64,000 nucleotides of DNA from contig JANVCC010000040.1 in the NCBI GenBank assembly GCA_025345505.1, forward strand, positions 6,304,073 through 6,368,072, read 5' to 3'. A program made the translations under genes and the position numbers. Of the stretch, positions 12,624 through 25,549 are shown in pieces; positions within the stretch are counted from its first letter, which is position 1, and each line of letters begins with the position of its first letter. The stretch comes from Todiramphus chloris collaris. Taxonomy: Eukaryota; Chordata; Aves; Coraciiformes; Alcedinidae. The notes below the pieces were generated by a model. It was not told the DNA's origin, did no database searches, and saw nothing but the letters and a program-made list of their open reading frames with translations.

Positions 12624-15600
12624 GATTTATGAAATTTAATACTCTGGACAATTCACCAAGGCAACAAGACTGACGTTTTTCTAGGAAATTAGCTTTGCTG
12701 GAAGTTATCAAACTGATGGCCTTCATTTCTGATCTGGATTTATCCACAGAGCGAAGACAGCTGTCACTGTAGTTGTGCAGGATCCCTGACATGAACTGCC
12801 AGCTCCTTTAATACCTTCCCACAGAAGGGGAGCTGCTGATGCAGCTTCATTTACACTGGCAGTTTGTTCATTTAAACATTTTTCATTTGCTATCAGAATG
12901 AAGAGCTGTAGAGAACATACCCTGGAGGAGCAAGTGAATTATGTTGTCAGCTGAAATTACTGTCCGCCTTCTACTTTTTCCATATTAGTTGATCAATGTT
13001 TCACAATAGAGCTTTCCTACTCATATGGCCTGGTGTCTGACCATGGTCACAACCTAAAACCTGTGAAAATTTGTGCTTTCCTATCCTCTGAGGATGCCCA
13101 AATCTTGAGTTTGTCAGTTGTCACATGTTGCATCAGAAGATGGTGTACACGTCACCTTTGTGCCTCTTAAGGAAATACCAAAGAAGGAACTAAGTTTACT
13201 TTTCCCCAAAACAAGGTATTCGCTTTCTTTGTAGGATTCACTTTGACCTTCTTTTTGAGACTGCATTTTTCTCCCTGCAGAATAGGAATAGGTCTGAAAA
13301 CTAAGAAATATTTGGGAGATAAAAATATGCAATGTTTGCCTAATATTTAAGATGTATTACCTCTTTCCCACCCACATCTAGTTCAGAGATAACCATTACG
13401 TTATTCTAATTTAAGTATTATAAGTTTGTGTATGGAATAAAAGCCTCAGAACTAACTGGCATTTTGCAGAGCATCCTATTGAAGTGCCTTTCTGTGCTTA
13501 AATTGTTACACAATATATTCCCTCTGTAACCTGAATTCTAACTTAGGCAGTCTTGCTTTTACAGTAAAAACAATGAACCAAATCATACCAACTCCCACAA
13601 AAGTGGTCAGGAGAAGGTCAGGGTTGATTTTCCTGAAATGAACCAACTAAAACCCACCCCAAAGATGTTAAGTGCTGTAGTTGAAGAGAGCTTAACACAC
13701 TGATAATAGAATGAGGCTAAGTGGAATGAAAGGCATTGAAATGTACTTAAGCAATTCAAATGAAGTGGAGTAAATATTCCTAGGAGAGCCTTGATTTTCT
13801 GTGGTGTCTGGGATACAAATTTGTTGGAAGGGCCCCTGGCTGTCATGTTAAAAAAAGCTGATTGTGCAATTATTTCAGAAAAAACACTCTCAATAAGTAA
13901 ATATACAGATATTCCATGAAGTGAATATGAAATCTTGTGCCTCTTGAATCAGAAATGTAAAACAATTCCTAAAATCCTATTTTAAACTCTCTTCTCCTTT
14001 CAGTAGTTACTGGATGCCACATGAAGGTGAAAAGCTTCTTGAATAAAAGAGCCAGCGCTGTAGATTATTCAAATTCATCATGCATGAAAATAGGATCCTT
14101 TATGAAAAGTTCTGTGAAATACAGCAGAAGTGCAAATGATCACCTTGAAGCAAAAGTCACCAGAACAGGTTTCTATTGCTTATAACTACCTGGATGATAA
14201 ATTAAGATGATTCCTCTAACTATAGAATTGCAATACTATGAATTCTATGAATTTTTTTAATGTAGTTTGAATATCTCATTAACAGCTTTTCAGGAGCATG
14301 CAAAAAAATTATTTACCCTCATAAAAGTAATAATAAACCTAAAAAATTAAGGTTTCCATCCCTTGTCCTCTAATGGTGGGGGGAAAAAAATGAGAATTTT
14401 CTCAGGATGGTCAGCTGGAATGGTCCCAGCGCGCTCGATCTGCCTCCTCAGTCTGGGCACGCTCATCTCCGCTGGCTGGCAGGGGTGTAGGGGAGCAGAC
14501 AGTGCCTCTTCCCTCAGCAGCACCCATATGCTCATTCATCTTATAAAACTCTGAGTGCTGAAGAAGGAAAAGGAGCTGGTGTGTGCCTCTGTCACAGTGA
14601 AATACTGTATGCCCTGTCCTGCTAAATAAGTATTAGAAATAATATTTGTTTTCTATGATGGCATGATATGACAAGATTTTGTATGCATTTATTGGTCAGG
14701 CAATTGAAAGCTTTGACAGCAAAGAAGGTACCAACCTCCAAGAGTAAATAAGGACAAAATCTGTATATCAAGAAGCCAGTCAGTCATGGAGAGAGGATAG
14801 GGGTTTGTCTCAGCTAGAGCCTGTGATGCTCATTTTGCAACATGTGAAAGGTTATAACGCATTAAGCTAGGCTTCTTATCACACTCCCTCCTCTAATGCT
14901 TCCTTTGCTCTGCTTGTGGATGTGTGCAAAGACTCCTCAGTGCCTGTCTGGCTGGAGAGCAGTGGGTGAACCTTGGAGACAGCTTTCCTGTACCTTCCCT
15001 TACACAATCAGGTACACTCCACTCACAGGGTTTACTGGTTACCTATAGAAACACTGCCCAAACTTGCCATGGCAGGTACTGGGGAAAAGGCATGTGAGTG
15101 AGAGGGTGACAGCCTCACAGGCACGCTGTGACTGGCACAGCTGTGCTGGCTTCAGCTAGACTAATCCGTGAATAATTCAGTAGCTTGTACCTTGCTACAA
15201 TGGAACAGTCATTTGCTGAGTCTCCCTTGCCGAGAAATGACTTGGAGCTACTAATCTGTCAAGCAATATGAGACTGAAGAAGGGATTTGGGGGATTAGCA
15301 GGGGCCAGATCAATACTGTCATATTTAAACAGCATCTGAAGATATTGTTTGATGGCACAGAGAGACAATTAGGGAGAATTATCTGCCTATTAGAGTTCAG
15401 GCCCTGTCTTCATATCATTTTATGACATTTCCTCATGGTCTGGTCCTCTGTGGAAACAAATCATTACTCTGGGAGCTTGTTTTATGGTGCTTTTCTCACA
15501 ATATGAATTCACAAAGCTGAAACTCATTCTCAGTGATTTTATGAATGTTGTGAGAGTTGATTACTTAGACACCTAGACAGAAAATTCAAAGAAGCCAAGG

Positions 15601-17142
15601 TGTGTAATTAACATCTTTACTTCCTGTTTTTTCTGATGTCAGTTCTAAAAATTGCTGGAAAACTTCTTTTACCAGACTGTAATATTTAGTTTTTCTTCTT
15701 TTCCCTTCTCCTTGTCTCTGTAATTAGGTATAATTTTTGGGACAGGATTTAAATAATATTTGTAATGACATCAGGCAGTCGTGATTTTTTTTTGAGGTTT
15801 TAAATGAAAAGCCACTTTATATTGGTCAAGAAATTACTTCCAAAGTTTTGCTATGTATAGGGCTGTGCATTGGTTGTGTCACTTAGGGATATATTGACAA
15901 AAATGCAGCAGTATCCAGAATGTCAGTCCTGAAAACGCCTGCTCCTTTCTTGCTGAGAGACAGTTATCACCAGCAAAGCAAATCCTCTGCCAGCAGCCTG
16001 TGCTGTGAGGTTTCTCAGTCTGTGCATGTGCAGTAAAACCTTCATTCCTGGAAAACATCAACATGTGGACATGTGCAGGTAAATGTAGATAGCAAAGGCA
16101 TCTGAGATGCTGTAGCACATCCTCTAACGTACCTCACCAGGAAAATCTGTGTGCCTGCCTAGTGGCCTTGGTGACTGCAAGTTGCTCTGCTACTATGCCA
16201 ATGAGTGCTGCACTGAAAATTGTGGTGATGTTTGAAATGAGACCCATTTCCTTCAGATTGCATAAATATGCTATTTCACAAATGTCTCCTGCAAAATGGC
16301 CCCATTTAAAAAAAAAAATACTTGATGATGAGTTGTCTGCTTAACAGCATAAATAGCACCTATGGATCGTGCCAGGCAATTGACAACTCTGAAGCACATC
16401 CCACAAAAGGCTGCAGAGCAGGAACCCTTGCTCTATGTAAAAGAACATGGTCCTGAAGAAGGAAGTAGCTCCTAGTTCTAAGTGGATTCTTAGGCATGAT
16501 TGCCTTTGTGCTGGCCTCTTCAGATCATCATCAGTCCATGCCTTGCTCCTTCTTACCGTTTAAATGGTCACGAGGTGGTGAAGAAGTGAAGTATTGCTCC
16601 AAAAACTAAGTACCACTTTGTTCAGACAAAGAAAACTTGAAGAAAGAGAAACTGTGTCATTGATCCTTGGTTTTTCTAAGAAGAAAGACATTTTCTTTCT
16701 TTGGCCTCAATTAGCAAGACCTACGTCCTTGGGGATCAGTAGGAAAGCAAGTATTTGCAATGAACAGAGGCTGTAGATCTCTCTGCCCTCAAGTTAGGAA
16801 GAGTACAGCCTCACACTGGGTAGCTCATCTGGACAAACTCATGTCTGTGCAATGCGAGTTTCCAGGCCTTAGTTTCATTGCTGCAGAAAGATTACCTTCT
16901 GATAGAAATACTCTCCTTTGTTTATCACATTGTCTCCACCAGAGGGAGAAATTCACTAAACAGAAATGGTCCTTATTTATTGGGTTATATGAAATTGAGG
17001 CACTATTTCTGAGAGTATTTTCTGCAAGAAGAAACTAAAAAATTGCATAGGCAAAGTGTTTACAAAGGATTAATTTCCAAAAAGTCCTCACATTTCCTCT
17101 TTTCTGTATGTTCTGGAAAATTTTTATATGTGTGTCATCCAT
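12624..17142. other. Intergenic; possible conserved non-coding stretch near 15130-15450
   Basis: No gene is seen. Around 15138-15400 there are CAGCTG (15138-15143), TAATCC (15162-15167), a TGCTGAG half-site (15214-15220), caattag (15365-15371) and an inverted GATA site. The stretch is free of repeats, which would fit an enhancer but does not show one. Confidence 0.6.
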
Positions 17143-17166
17143 CCCCCACCCCAACCCCCGTCCCCC
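17143..17166 (-). other. Potential G-quadruplex sequence (minus strand)
   Basis: The plus strand has C runs at 17143-17147, 17149-17152, 17155-17159 and 17162-17166. The minus strand therefore has four G tracts of 4 to 5 with loops of only 1 to 2 bases, a textbook stable G4 pattern (and i-motif on the plus strand). It is isolated in AT-rich DNA with no gene nearby. Confidence 0.7.
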
Positions 17167-19138
17167 TGTGAAGTCATATCCTTTCTTTACACAAAGCTGA
17201 GAAACTACTAAGTTAACTGATGTGGACTTGGGATGGGTTGGCATTTTGCTACCACAGACATTTGTTTTGCCTCTTCAGTACTTCATCACAGCAATTCCAC
17301 CATTTTTCCTGGGAAATTGTCCCAGGATTTGCCATGCTCGCAGCTCAGATACTGCCTTGTGGTTTTAAACAGTAGTAGAAATTGAAAGAAATGGATGCTG
17401 TTTCCAATGGGAGTTTAAAGGCATTAATTACCTCTATTTCTCTAACATGACAGAAGGTTATTAGTATCTCATAGACGGTGTGGAATTTCAATAAGGTTGT
17501 TTCTCTTTGCCTCTTGCTTTCTGCTTGGCTTTAAATAATAACATCAGTGCCCTTTTTAAAATTCAACCACTTTGCCATTAAATAGTGAACAAACTACTTC
17601 TGCTCTGGGCATGCTGATCTACATTTCCAAGCTGCATCAATAATAAACACTACATGTAGTCTTCTTTTAAAGGTATTAAATCATGGAAGACGTCTACACA
17701 AAAATAAGTGAGTGAGAGATAAATGCTCAGAAGGTGAGGAGAAGGTCAGCTCTGAGAGGAGGAGGGTTGGAAAATTAATTTTTAGCAATGATGGATCAAC
17801 ATTTTCAGCCCTTCAGCTTCACTTTCTTTGTCATAATAAATCATAATACATAAATTGTTCATTCTAATCCCCTTGGGTTTATATCATGTTTACACACACG
17901 TATATGTCAGGCAAGGTTAATGGGAGATATATATAAATGTTAGTATAGCAAATGGACTTAATATGTTTTGTATGGCAGGTATTCTTTGATTCCTAGCAAC
18001 ACCTGAGAGAGAGGCAGTGCAAATGTGGCATACATACAGGAAAAGGTTACATAGGAACGAATAACTTCAGAGTGGTGAGGCACTTCACTGCTGCAGATTT
18101 CAGCAACTGGAATGCTGGCAAAGAACTGCAGCATCACAGCAGTCCAGGTGAAACCCGGCCATCCTCATCTCCCTACAGTGCAGGAAGAGCTTTCTGTAGG
18201 TTTCCTCCCTGTCCTGCCATGCTGCTGGATAACCCACACTGAACATGGAAGTATGGACACACATTACATTGTTAGGATCTTAGTAAGATTTCTACTTTGG
18301 GCTATAGAATGAAAGAATGGCAGCTAAGGGAAATCAGGACATGAAGAAAGAAAAGAGAGGTAGTAGGTTCACTTAGGGGGCCAAATTATGCTAGAGGTGC
18401 ATAGCAGATGCACAGAGAGTGGAAGGAAGATGTAATGATGTTCTTTTTGCAGATCTATGACTCCATAAGCGGGGCAGTTTCCTGTAATATTTCTGGATAC
18501 CCATGGCTAGTTAGATGACCCAGTTGCCATCCTCTTCAGCACTCACACAAGAGCAGGAATGCCTTTTGCCTTAACCTCTATATCACAGCTAGCCTTCATA
18601 GCAAATTGATTTTGTTTGCTTCAAATATTGTAAAGCTTAGATTTGTAAGCTTTGTCCCTAACTTATTGCCTCCTTCTGTCAGAAGTTTCTGACTTCTGAT
18701 GCTTTAATTTAGGTAGTTTAACCAGAATGGGTTTTTTTCAAACTATTATTTCTGTCATCTTCTTCCACCATTACTTTTACCGTTCTGACATGTTTATTGT
18801 CCACAACTGCACCTCTGTAATAGGACATTTATTAATATTTTGTGCAGCATCTTCTTTCTCCTTTTGTATGCACAGTCCTGTCACTAAAATTTTAAGAAAG
18901 CAATTAAGTAATTTGTGATTTTTCATAAACACGGTCCTGTTTGGTTTTGGGTTTTGTCATTTTTGGTATGACAATGATGTAAATAGATTCATTAAAACAA
19001 GGTATTTGTCATCGAGTTCAGAGAAAAAGCAAGAGCAATGAGCTCCTGAATACAGTCAGAGGCAGAACCAAGCCAGAGTTGTGTCTGCAGAAGTTTGGTT
19101 ATTAATCACTTTCATTTTTCCTGGGCTCCTCTTGCTAG
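17167..19138. other. Intergenic, nothing recognised
   Basis: No coding signature is seen. If the open frame at 19139 is a real terminal exon, earlier exons of that gene would lie here or further upstream, but I could not pick any out. Confidence 0.65.
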
Positions 19139-19411
19139 ACTTCTCTTTCTCCTCCACAAAATCTTCATCCTGAAATACATATTGAAAAGACCTGGTCCAA
19201 AGACGGTCTTAAATATGAGCCTGACATTGATGCAAGCATCCTGAAACATATGCAAGAATATTTTCATGAATCTGGCTTTTTCCTGTTGCACTCAAGCTGT
19301 GAAGACGATTGGTTTAAAAAATTGGAAGCAGCTGTGCTGAAAAGTACACAGATACCCGGTATTAGCACAGTAATTCACTGCTTGAACAAAATTTCCCAGC
19401 AAAATTACTAG
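19139..19411 (+). other. Possible unrecognised terminal exon or gene fragment
   Basis: An open frame of 90 sense codons ends at TAG 19409-19411. It is preceded by a pyrimidine-rich tract ending in cctcttgctag, a good 3' splice-site match. The frame has no early Met; the first is residue 38 counting from ACT. Its composition looks protein-like: PPQNLHPEIHIEKTW, then KDGLKYEPDIDASILKHMQE, then a Cys/Asp/Trp stretch CEDDWFKKLEAAVLK. I do not recognise the family. No donor follows, so it would be a last exon; an AATAAA occurs at 20060-20065. No upstream exon is identified. A frame this long can occur by chance in 64 kb, so this is only a candidate. Confidence 0.25.
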
Positions 19412-19435
19412 AACATATTTCTATACGCAAAAAAA

Positions 19436-19449
19436 ATATATATATATAT
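19436..19449. repeat. (AT)7 microsatellite
   Basis: Run of alternating A and T directly after an A tract, about 25 bases beyond the stop codon of the possible orphan exon at 19139-19411. Confidence 0.9.
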
Positions 19450-20309
19450 GTAACATTTGGGTTTGTGTGTAAATCAAGCATAAATTATATGCCATTGCTT
19501 TTTTTTCTTTTGCTTTGAACTGCCTAACTTTAGCTTTGCAAAAATGTTTAAGTTTTCCCTTTTCAAGCTGCAGCAGTCTCACTCCTGAAGGTATATTTCT
19601 GAACTAACACTCTATCAACAAAATTAGGAGATAATTTTTATCTATAGCTCAGTCAGTAATTTCAAAATTATTCCAAACAGTCCTATTTTTGTCATTATGT
19701 AATCACATGTGGTTCTTAAAAGTTCATCTTTATATTTTAAGGCGTTTTCAGCATACAAGGGAAGCAAATAACAAAAACTAGGTAGGCAAAAAGGCAGCTA
19801 GGGATCATAAATACTGCATTCTTATAGAAATTGAATTACTGACCTGTTTTCCAGCCCTAGGCAAGTCACAGAAGCTTTTACATCTCATTTGTCATTATTA
19901 ATGGCCTTTGTTTGTCATATAAGGGAGAAGAAAAGAAAGAAAAATATTTTTACTTGTTCTCTGGTCAAATTTCAAAGCTACCTCTGCTTTCTGTATTTTC
20001 TTGTGCTTGGTGGGTACCTGTCCTCATCAGAACTTCACTGAATATTAGCTACCAACTGCAATAAACTTCAAATCTTGGGAAGAAATGCATTTTCTGACAC
20101 CTTAGGACTTTACGACTATACGAGTGTTACCTTGTGAAAACCCAGGGTGTATGAGTCCTAGCCCATGGGTAGGGGTTCTCTCAGCATGATGGTGGATCCA
20201 GGTCAGGCTCAAACCTCTGCTCTGACAGCTCCACATCAGACATCTGAATATGTTTAAAACAGAAAGTGTTGAAGTGCCAACTTTTGTCTACTTTGGGATT
20301 CATTTGAAA

Positions 20310-20400
20310 AATAGGTAGGAATGGGGAGCTGAACCTGGTGTCACATATGCTGGGCTAATACCCAGAGCTCTGGGCTATTGCATTTTCTTGGAAAGGAGCA
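20310..20400 (-). repeat. Possible ancient tRNA-like / SINE remnant
   Basis: The string gagctgaacctggtgtcaca followed by an interrupted gggctaatacccagagctctgggctattg resembles a widespread reptile-bird repeat with gaacccgggtctcccaca ... gagtgccctaaccactgggcta, which carries a B-box-like motif. Only about 60 bases are comparable and they are diverged. The strand is uncertain. Confidence 0.25.
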
Positions 20401-22960
20401 AAATCCTTCAGTGCGTTTCTTAGAAACCCACTGTGAGATGGAAATCTTTGCCCATTAAATGTTTAAAATAAGTGCACTCGCGTAAAGGTTTTGAGTTCAA
20501 CAACTTGACATTTTCTGATAACATTTCTCTGTCTACTTAAAAAAAATTACTGGTTGAATAAATGATGTAATTAAGTCTAATGCATTCTGCATCCCTTCCC
20601 TTCAGTATTTTGGGATACTGTGATACACTGTCCCCAGTTATTACCTATAAAAACCTGCAAAATTATTCTAAAATTTTCTACTGGAAAATTCCATTAAAGA
20701 GGAAAGTATTTGTATTTACCTGCCTTCAAACATCATAATGGAGTATTGTTTGGGGTTTTTTTTTTCCTGCAGTGAATATGTTAAAGACTGCAATGTTAAG
20801 CAGCAGATACTGTGAGCTCTGCAAAAACTGCTATTCCCAAAACCCTTAGAATCAATTAGTTGTATTCAGTGAAAGCTGGGCAGATAAATCCCCAGAAAGC
20901 TACACATGTCTTTTCACATACTTAAAAATGCAATGGAAAAGCAGACAGTAAATAAGAGACATTGATTTGTTTTTAAACACCAACAACACTTTGACCTTCT
21001 TAGAGTAATACAAAAGCTTTAAAAACAAGTGTCAGAAGCATGAGTTATATTTTTGTCTTTGTAAATATAGAATAATATTGTTTGCTGGAGGTCAGTCTAT
21101 ATATACGTTTATTTTTTCATTTCTTGAAAGACTTATTTTATGTTTACAACTAGGATAAACCCCATGAAAAGGAAAATTCTCCGTATATGGTGTTCCATAG
21201 CTACCCTTTATATAATAGAGACTCTACATACACATACATGGGTGCGCACACATAGAATTCTAGAATGTCCTTAATTTATCTTGTTAACAGGTTATCTCTG
21301 AATCGAGCCCTGCCTTTCCTGCCCTCTCTTCTGTGTATAATTGAGGCCTTGCCTCACAGTGTGTCTGGTTTGCATGAAAACGAAGTGTCTAATGATGTGC
21401 CCCTTAAAAGCTTGTCTGCTCTCTATGTAAATGCGATTTTGCTTACCTAAAGTCTCCAGATCCTATTTGCAAAGGTGACTGTGGAGCTTTTTAGGTTAGA
21501 TAGGCTCATAATCTATCTGAGAAAAACAAAACTGATGGTTACCAGAGTTTGTTGGAATTTTGGGTTCATTAGAAACACTAATGCTCGAAGGTTTGTTTTC
21601 TTTCTGAATTAGGAGGAATAGCTGAAATCCTGAAAACTTTTGCTGAGTGAAAAATGACTAAAATTCCAATATTTTTTATAAAACAATATAATTTTATAAT
21701 TTTTTTTAATTATTCCAAGTTAACACTGACCTATTGAAAACAGCTATTCCCTGGGCAATACCTTCTGTGCTGCTCTTGTCTTCTAGTTTAAATAAGAAAC
21801 ACTCCGAAAGACTTTAATGTTACTTTTACAGTTCAATTTCTACTCAGTAGCAAATGTAGTTTAAGCTTATTTTAAAAGGTTAGAATATATGGAAATGTCA
21901 TGTTACGTCTGGCTGTATTTTACACTAACTTGATATGTTCTTAACAAAATCTGTCGAGTAATATTTATGACAGACCTAAAAATAATATAGAAATATTCAA
22001 ACTAATAGAAATGAAAAGGCATAACAACATTTTGATATTAAAACCATTTTTTTTTTGGCATTCCCAAAGCAGATCACATTTTACTTTCAGAAGTCTTCTG
22101 TAGGAGAGTATTTTCATCAAAATCAGCAGCATCTCATGAGGCACAAAATTCCCTGCTTTTCATTAAAAATTATTTCCCCAAAGAAAGCTGTTTTAACCAC
22201 AAGCTTAAACTAGAGTTTATTCCTACCAAGAATTTCAGTATTTTAACTTCTATACACCCATTCATGAGCTTAAGATGGAATCACAATGGTCAGGACCAAC
22301 TAGTTCACCATGAATTGTCTAAGGAGAGGATCAGGAGCAGTTTCCATGCTGCCAGGAAGATTTGGCCAGAGAACTGCAGCGAAAAACAAAGCAGGTAGAA
22401 GCAAATGCCTTCAGTGCATTGAAAAAGGATGAAATATTGCCAGTGTTTGATCCCATGCCGCTCAAGATTCACGCAGACATGCAGCAGCACACAGCAACAT
22501 AGTCATCAGCAATTTGGACTTGTATTCACTAAGGTGTGAGGTTGATGCTCTCCATCAAAAAGGGGCAGTGCCCAATCAACTCTCATTCTAGTCCTGCTGA
22601 AGCTAGAAATGGAGACAGTTCTGATGGGCTGCAGCATATGCTCCATCCCTCTCCATCAAGAGTGTGAAAGGGAAATGGGTGTCTTTACTGCTCTTACATG
22701 ACACTGCAGGTTCATTCAGGTGAGCTACTTTGAGATGGCTTTGTTGTTTTCTTTATTGTGAGTGTCCTAGCATAGATTGGAGCACATCTGAACTCAGTAG
22801 CATATCTTTGAAATTAAAATGGAAAAATACAAACATTTTTTTCCCCCAGATAACAGGGTAAACAGCTATTCACTAGAACTAATGTATGTACTGCCAGGAA
22901 AAATATGGCTTCAAAAGTGCATTCAGCTCTTCAGTTCTTCAGATTTGGGTGTGGGATTTC

Positions 22961-22979
22961 TTTTTTTTTTTTTTTTTTT
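22961..22979. repeat. Poly(T) run, 19 bases
   Basis: T19 in the intergenic desert. A second run of 16 T lies about 105 bases on (23085-23100). Neither has a target-site duplication or gene remnant I could see. Confidence 0.95.
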
Positions 22980-23084
22980 ATTGTGCTCTTCAGGAGATGC
23001 TTTCACATGCTTCCATGATACTTAGCTTTTGGGGCTTCAAATTTGGGCACTTTCTATTTAAAATACACCACTATTCAAATGAGC

Positions 23085-23100
23085 TTTTTTTTTTTTTTTT
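23085..23100. repeat. Poly(T) run, 16 bases
   Basis: T16 preceded by gagc and followed by cattaaag. It is the second of two close T runs in an AT-rich stretch. Confidence 0.95.
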
Positions 23101-25100
23101 CATTAAAGACCATATTTCATTTTAAGCCTGGTCTTTTGGCCTACATTTTATCTTACAGTTGACTTCAGATCTCAGAAGTCTACCTTCAGCAGATCAATAT
23201 AACAGACTCTTTTTCTACAACAACATGGCTGTTGCATGGAAACTACACATTTTCCTGTTTTCATCCTTTTCTTTAATGTCAAGAAGCAGTAAAAGAACAC
23301 CTTCTATGGCCTGTATTTTTAAAATACCAAGAGCAGTTTAAAAAAGCACCCACTTTACTATAAATATGTATAAGGTCTGAAGAAAAAGCCTTCAAGTTAA
23401 TGTGTGCAAAATCTGGTAGCAATCTAAAAATTTTCAACAGCAGACTCAAATGGGTTTTAAACTACTCCAGGGTTCTTGACATTATTGCAATTGTTGTCAG
23501 AGAAAGACATGATGTCTTTGAAGGCAGAATCTACATAATGCTTCTAAAAGGGTGGAAGGAAAGACAGAATTTAGTTTGGAATAAGACAGAAATGTCTTAT
23601 GATCTTCCTCCAGTGGGTTGGTGGTACAGCAGAGGGGCAACACTGAAAAGTTTGAAACACTAGAATTTTCTTAGAACTTCATAGTTCCTCTGTTTCTCTC
23701 TGGGAGAAGGAAAATCTTGTTTTGAAGGGCTGGGCTATTCATATCTATGAAACACTTGAAAATCTCATGGTAAAATTTATAGCAAAGTAAGGGTAGATGT
23801 GCTCAAGAAGATGAACTTTTTCTCCACCAAGCACAGATGTTTTAACGCTGCCAAGCAACATCTACACTGCATTGTGGAATGCTTTTGAAAGAATCACTGT
23901 CAAAATGCATAGGCCTTGATTTGACATCTTGAAGACAAAAATCATGGCCTGTACAACTTGTCTGAAAAGTATCTATTTAGAAAAGAGCCAGAGCATCAGC
24001 CATGCACTTACCATAGGACGTCTCATTTAGGTCTGGAACTAAATGTTTCTCAAGAGGCACTAGAGATGTGCAGGTTACTGCCCTGTATTCTGGTTTGAAC
24101 CTTTTTCCACCTTCCCAGTAAAACTGTATCTTCTTTTATATCTGACTATTAGGTATCATTTAAACCTTGTATCTTCATAAATATGAGCAAATTCTCTGAT
24201 TTTCCTTTAGGTTGAAGGCACATAAAGTGCTATCAGACTAACCAATCATCTTCACTGTTATAGAGAACTACGAAAACTATTAACAAATATGAGTTGCACA
24301 AAGTACTGCCTGCATGTCTTCCCTTTCAGCTCCCTTTTGTGTTCAATCACGTGCGTGTCAACTCTGAAACCTCAAATGAGTGTTGTGTAAGACTATACAT
24401 TTCAAAATACGGTGACTGTCAACCAAAAGAAAGCAACCAAAGCATTGTCCGATTAAATAAAAGGTCAGGGACGCTGAAGGTTTTGGCAGCTTCAGGACAC
24501 CCTGAAGTTTTAGGGGACATACTGATCAACACTGTGGCAAAGCAAGGGCAATAAATGAAGCTTGGAGTAAGAAGCCTGGAAACTTTTGGTTCTAGTGCTG
24601 GAACTCTTCTATGCCTTGAGAAAAAGTCCTGAATGTTTCCTATAGGCCATTTATTAGAGCTATCAGACTATCCGGTACCAACTCATCCTGTATTATATCC
24701 TCCAGGGAAATTGCATGGTAGGTATTTAAGTAGGACATTCTCAGTGCTGGGAAAATTTGTGTTATATTATTTCTCCTTTGTTGCAGGCAACATAAGGCTA
24801 GGAACCAAGTCTCTGAACAGCCTTTAAGATTTGAAGTCTCATGAGTACCAGAGAGACTTAGGCTTCCAGACACCTCAAAAATCTGGTCCATGGATACTGG
24901 TTACTTTCTTTTCTGGGATGGTTGAACTACTACTAACAGCAGAAGAGAGAATAATGAACAATAATGTGGGACTAATTGGGTTTATACAGAATGCTGTCTT
25001 GGAAATAGCAATGCTGAAGCATCGCTCCTCAGATTTTGGGGGTAACAGCTTCTACGCAGAGGAACTGGGAAATGCAGACAGGTATGTACTAAAGTAAAAA

Positions 25101-25549
25101 GACCTAGGTATGTTGGTAGACAGAATCTGAACATGATCCAGCTGTATGCCTGACAGCAGCTGCAGGATGTTTTAACAGGTCCATAAGCAGTAGATAATGC
25201 AGTAGACAATCCCCCTGCAAATCAGCACTTATCAGCCCGTATCTAGCATACTGCATCCAGTTCTGGTTCCCCCATTGTGGGGATAAACTGGAGCAAATTT
25301 AGGAGAGATCACAAAGATGTCTGGGACTGGAGCTCTTGCCCTAGAAGATATGTTCAAAGAACAGATCTGGTCTCACCTGGTAACAAGAAGACTGCAGGGA
25401 ACCTCATAGCAGCCTCTGCAGCATTTAAGAGGAGGTTGTTTGATGGTCCACCTTGTGATCTGACTCCACAGCAGACCCTGCTCTCTAAGTAGGAAGTTGG
25501 ACTAAAGACTTCCAGACATCCCTTGCAGGCTGCATTAGCCTGTGATCCT
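25101..25549 (+). repeat. Old, diverged CR1 LINE (ORF2 end and 3' end)
   Basis: On the plus strand, gacctaggtatgttggtaga then cagaatctgaacatgatcca corresponds to the CR1 ORF2 segment DLGVxVDxxLNMSQ. It is followed by catactgcatccagttctgg (the YCxQFW segment) and then acaaagatg. The end, gttggactaaagacttccag with tgtgatcc, matches a CR1 3' terminus. Many substitutions and probable internal deletions make it clearly older than the three antisense copies, and it is the only plus-strand CR1 here. The region upstream (about 24830-25100) is open in one frame but does not match CR1. Confidence 0.75.

Larger units (their letters stand above)
19412..25100. other. Intergenic, AT-rich, no gene supported
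   Basis: It holds the (AT)7 run, two poly(T) runs, a doubtful SINE remnant at about 20310-20400 and an AATAAA at 20060. Open frames at 23400-23663, 24294-24554 and 24831-25097 are 86 to 88 codons and carry no known motif. Confidence 0.7.
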
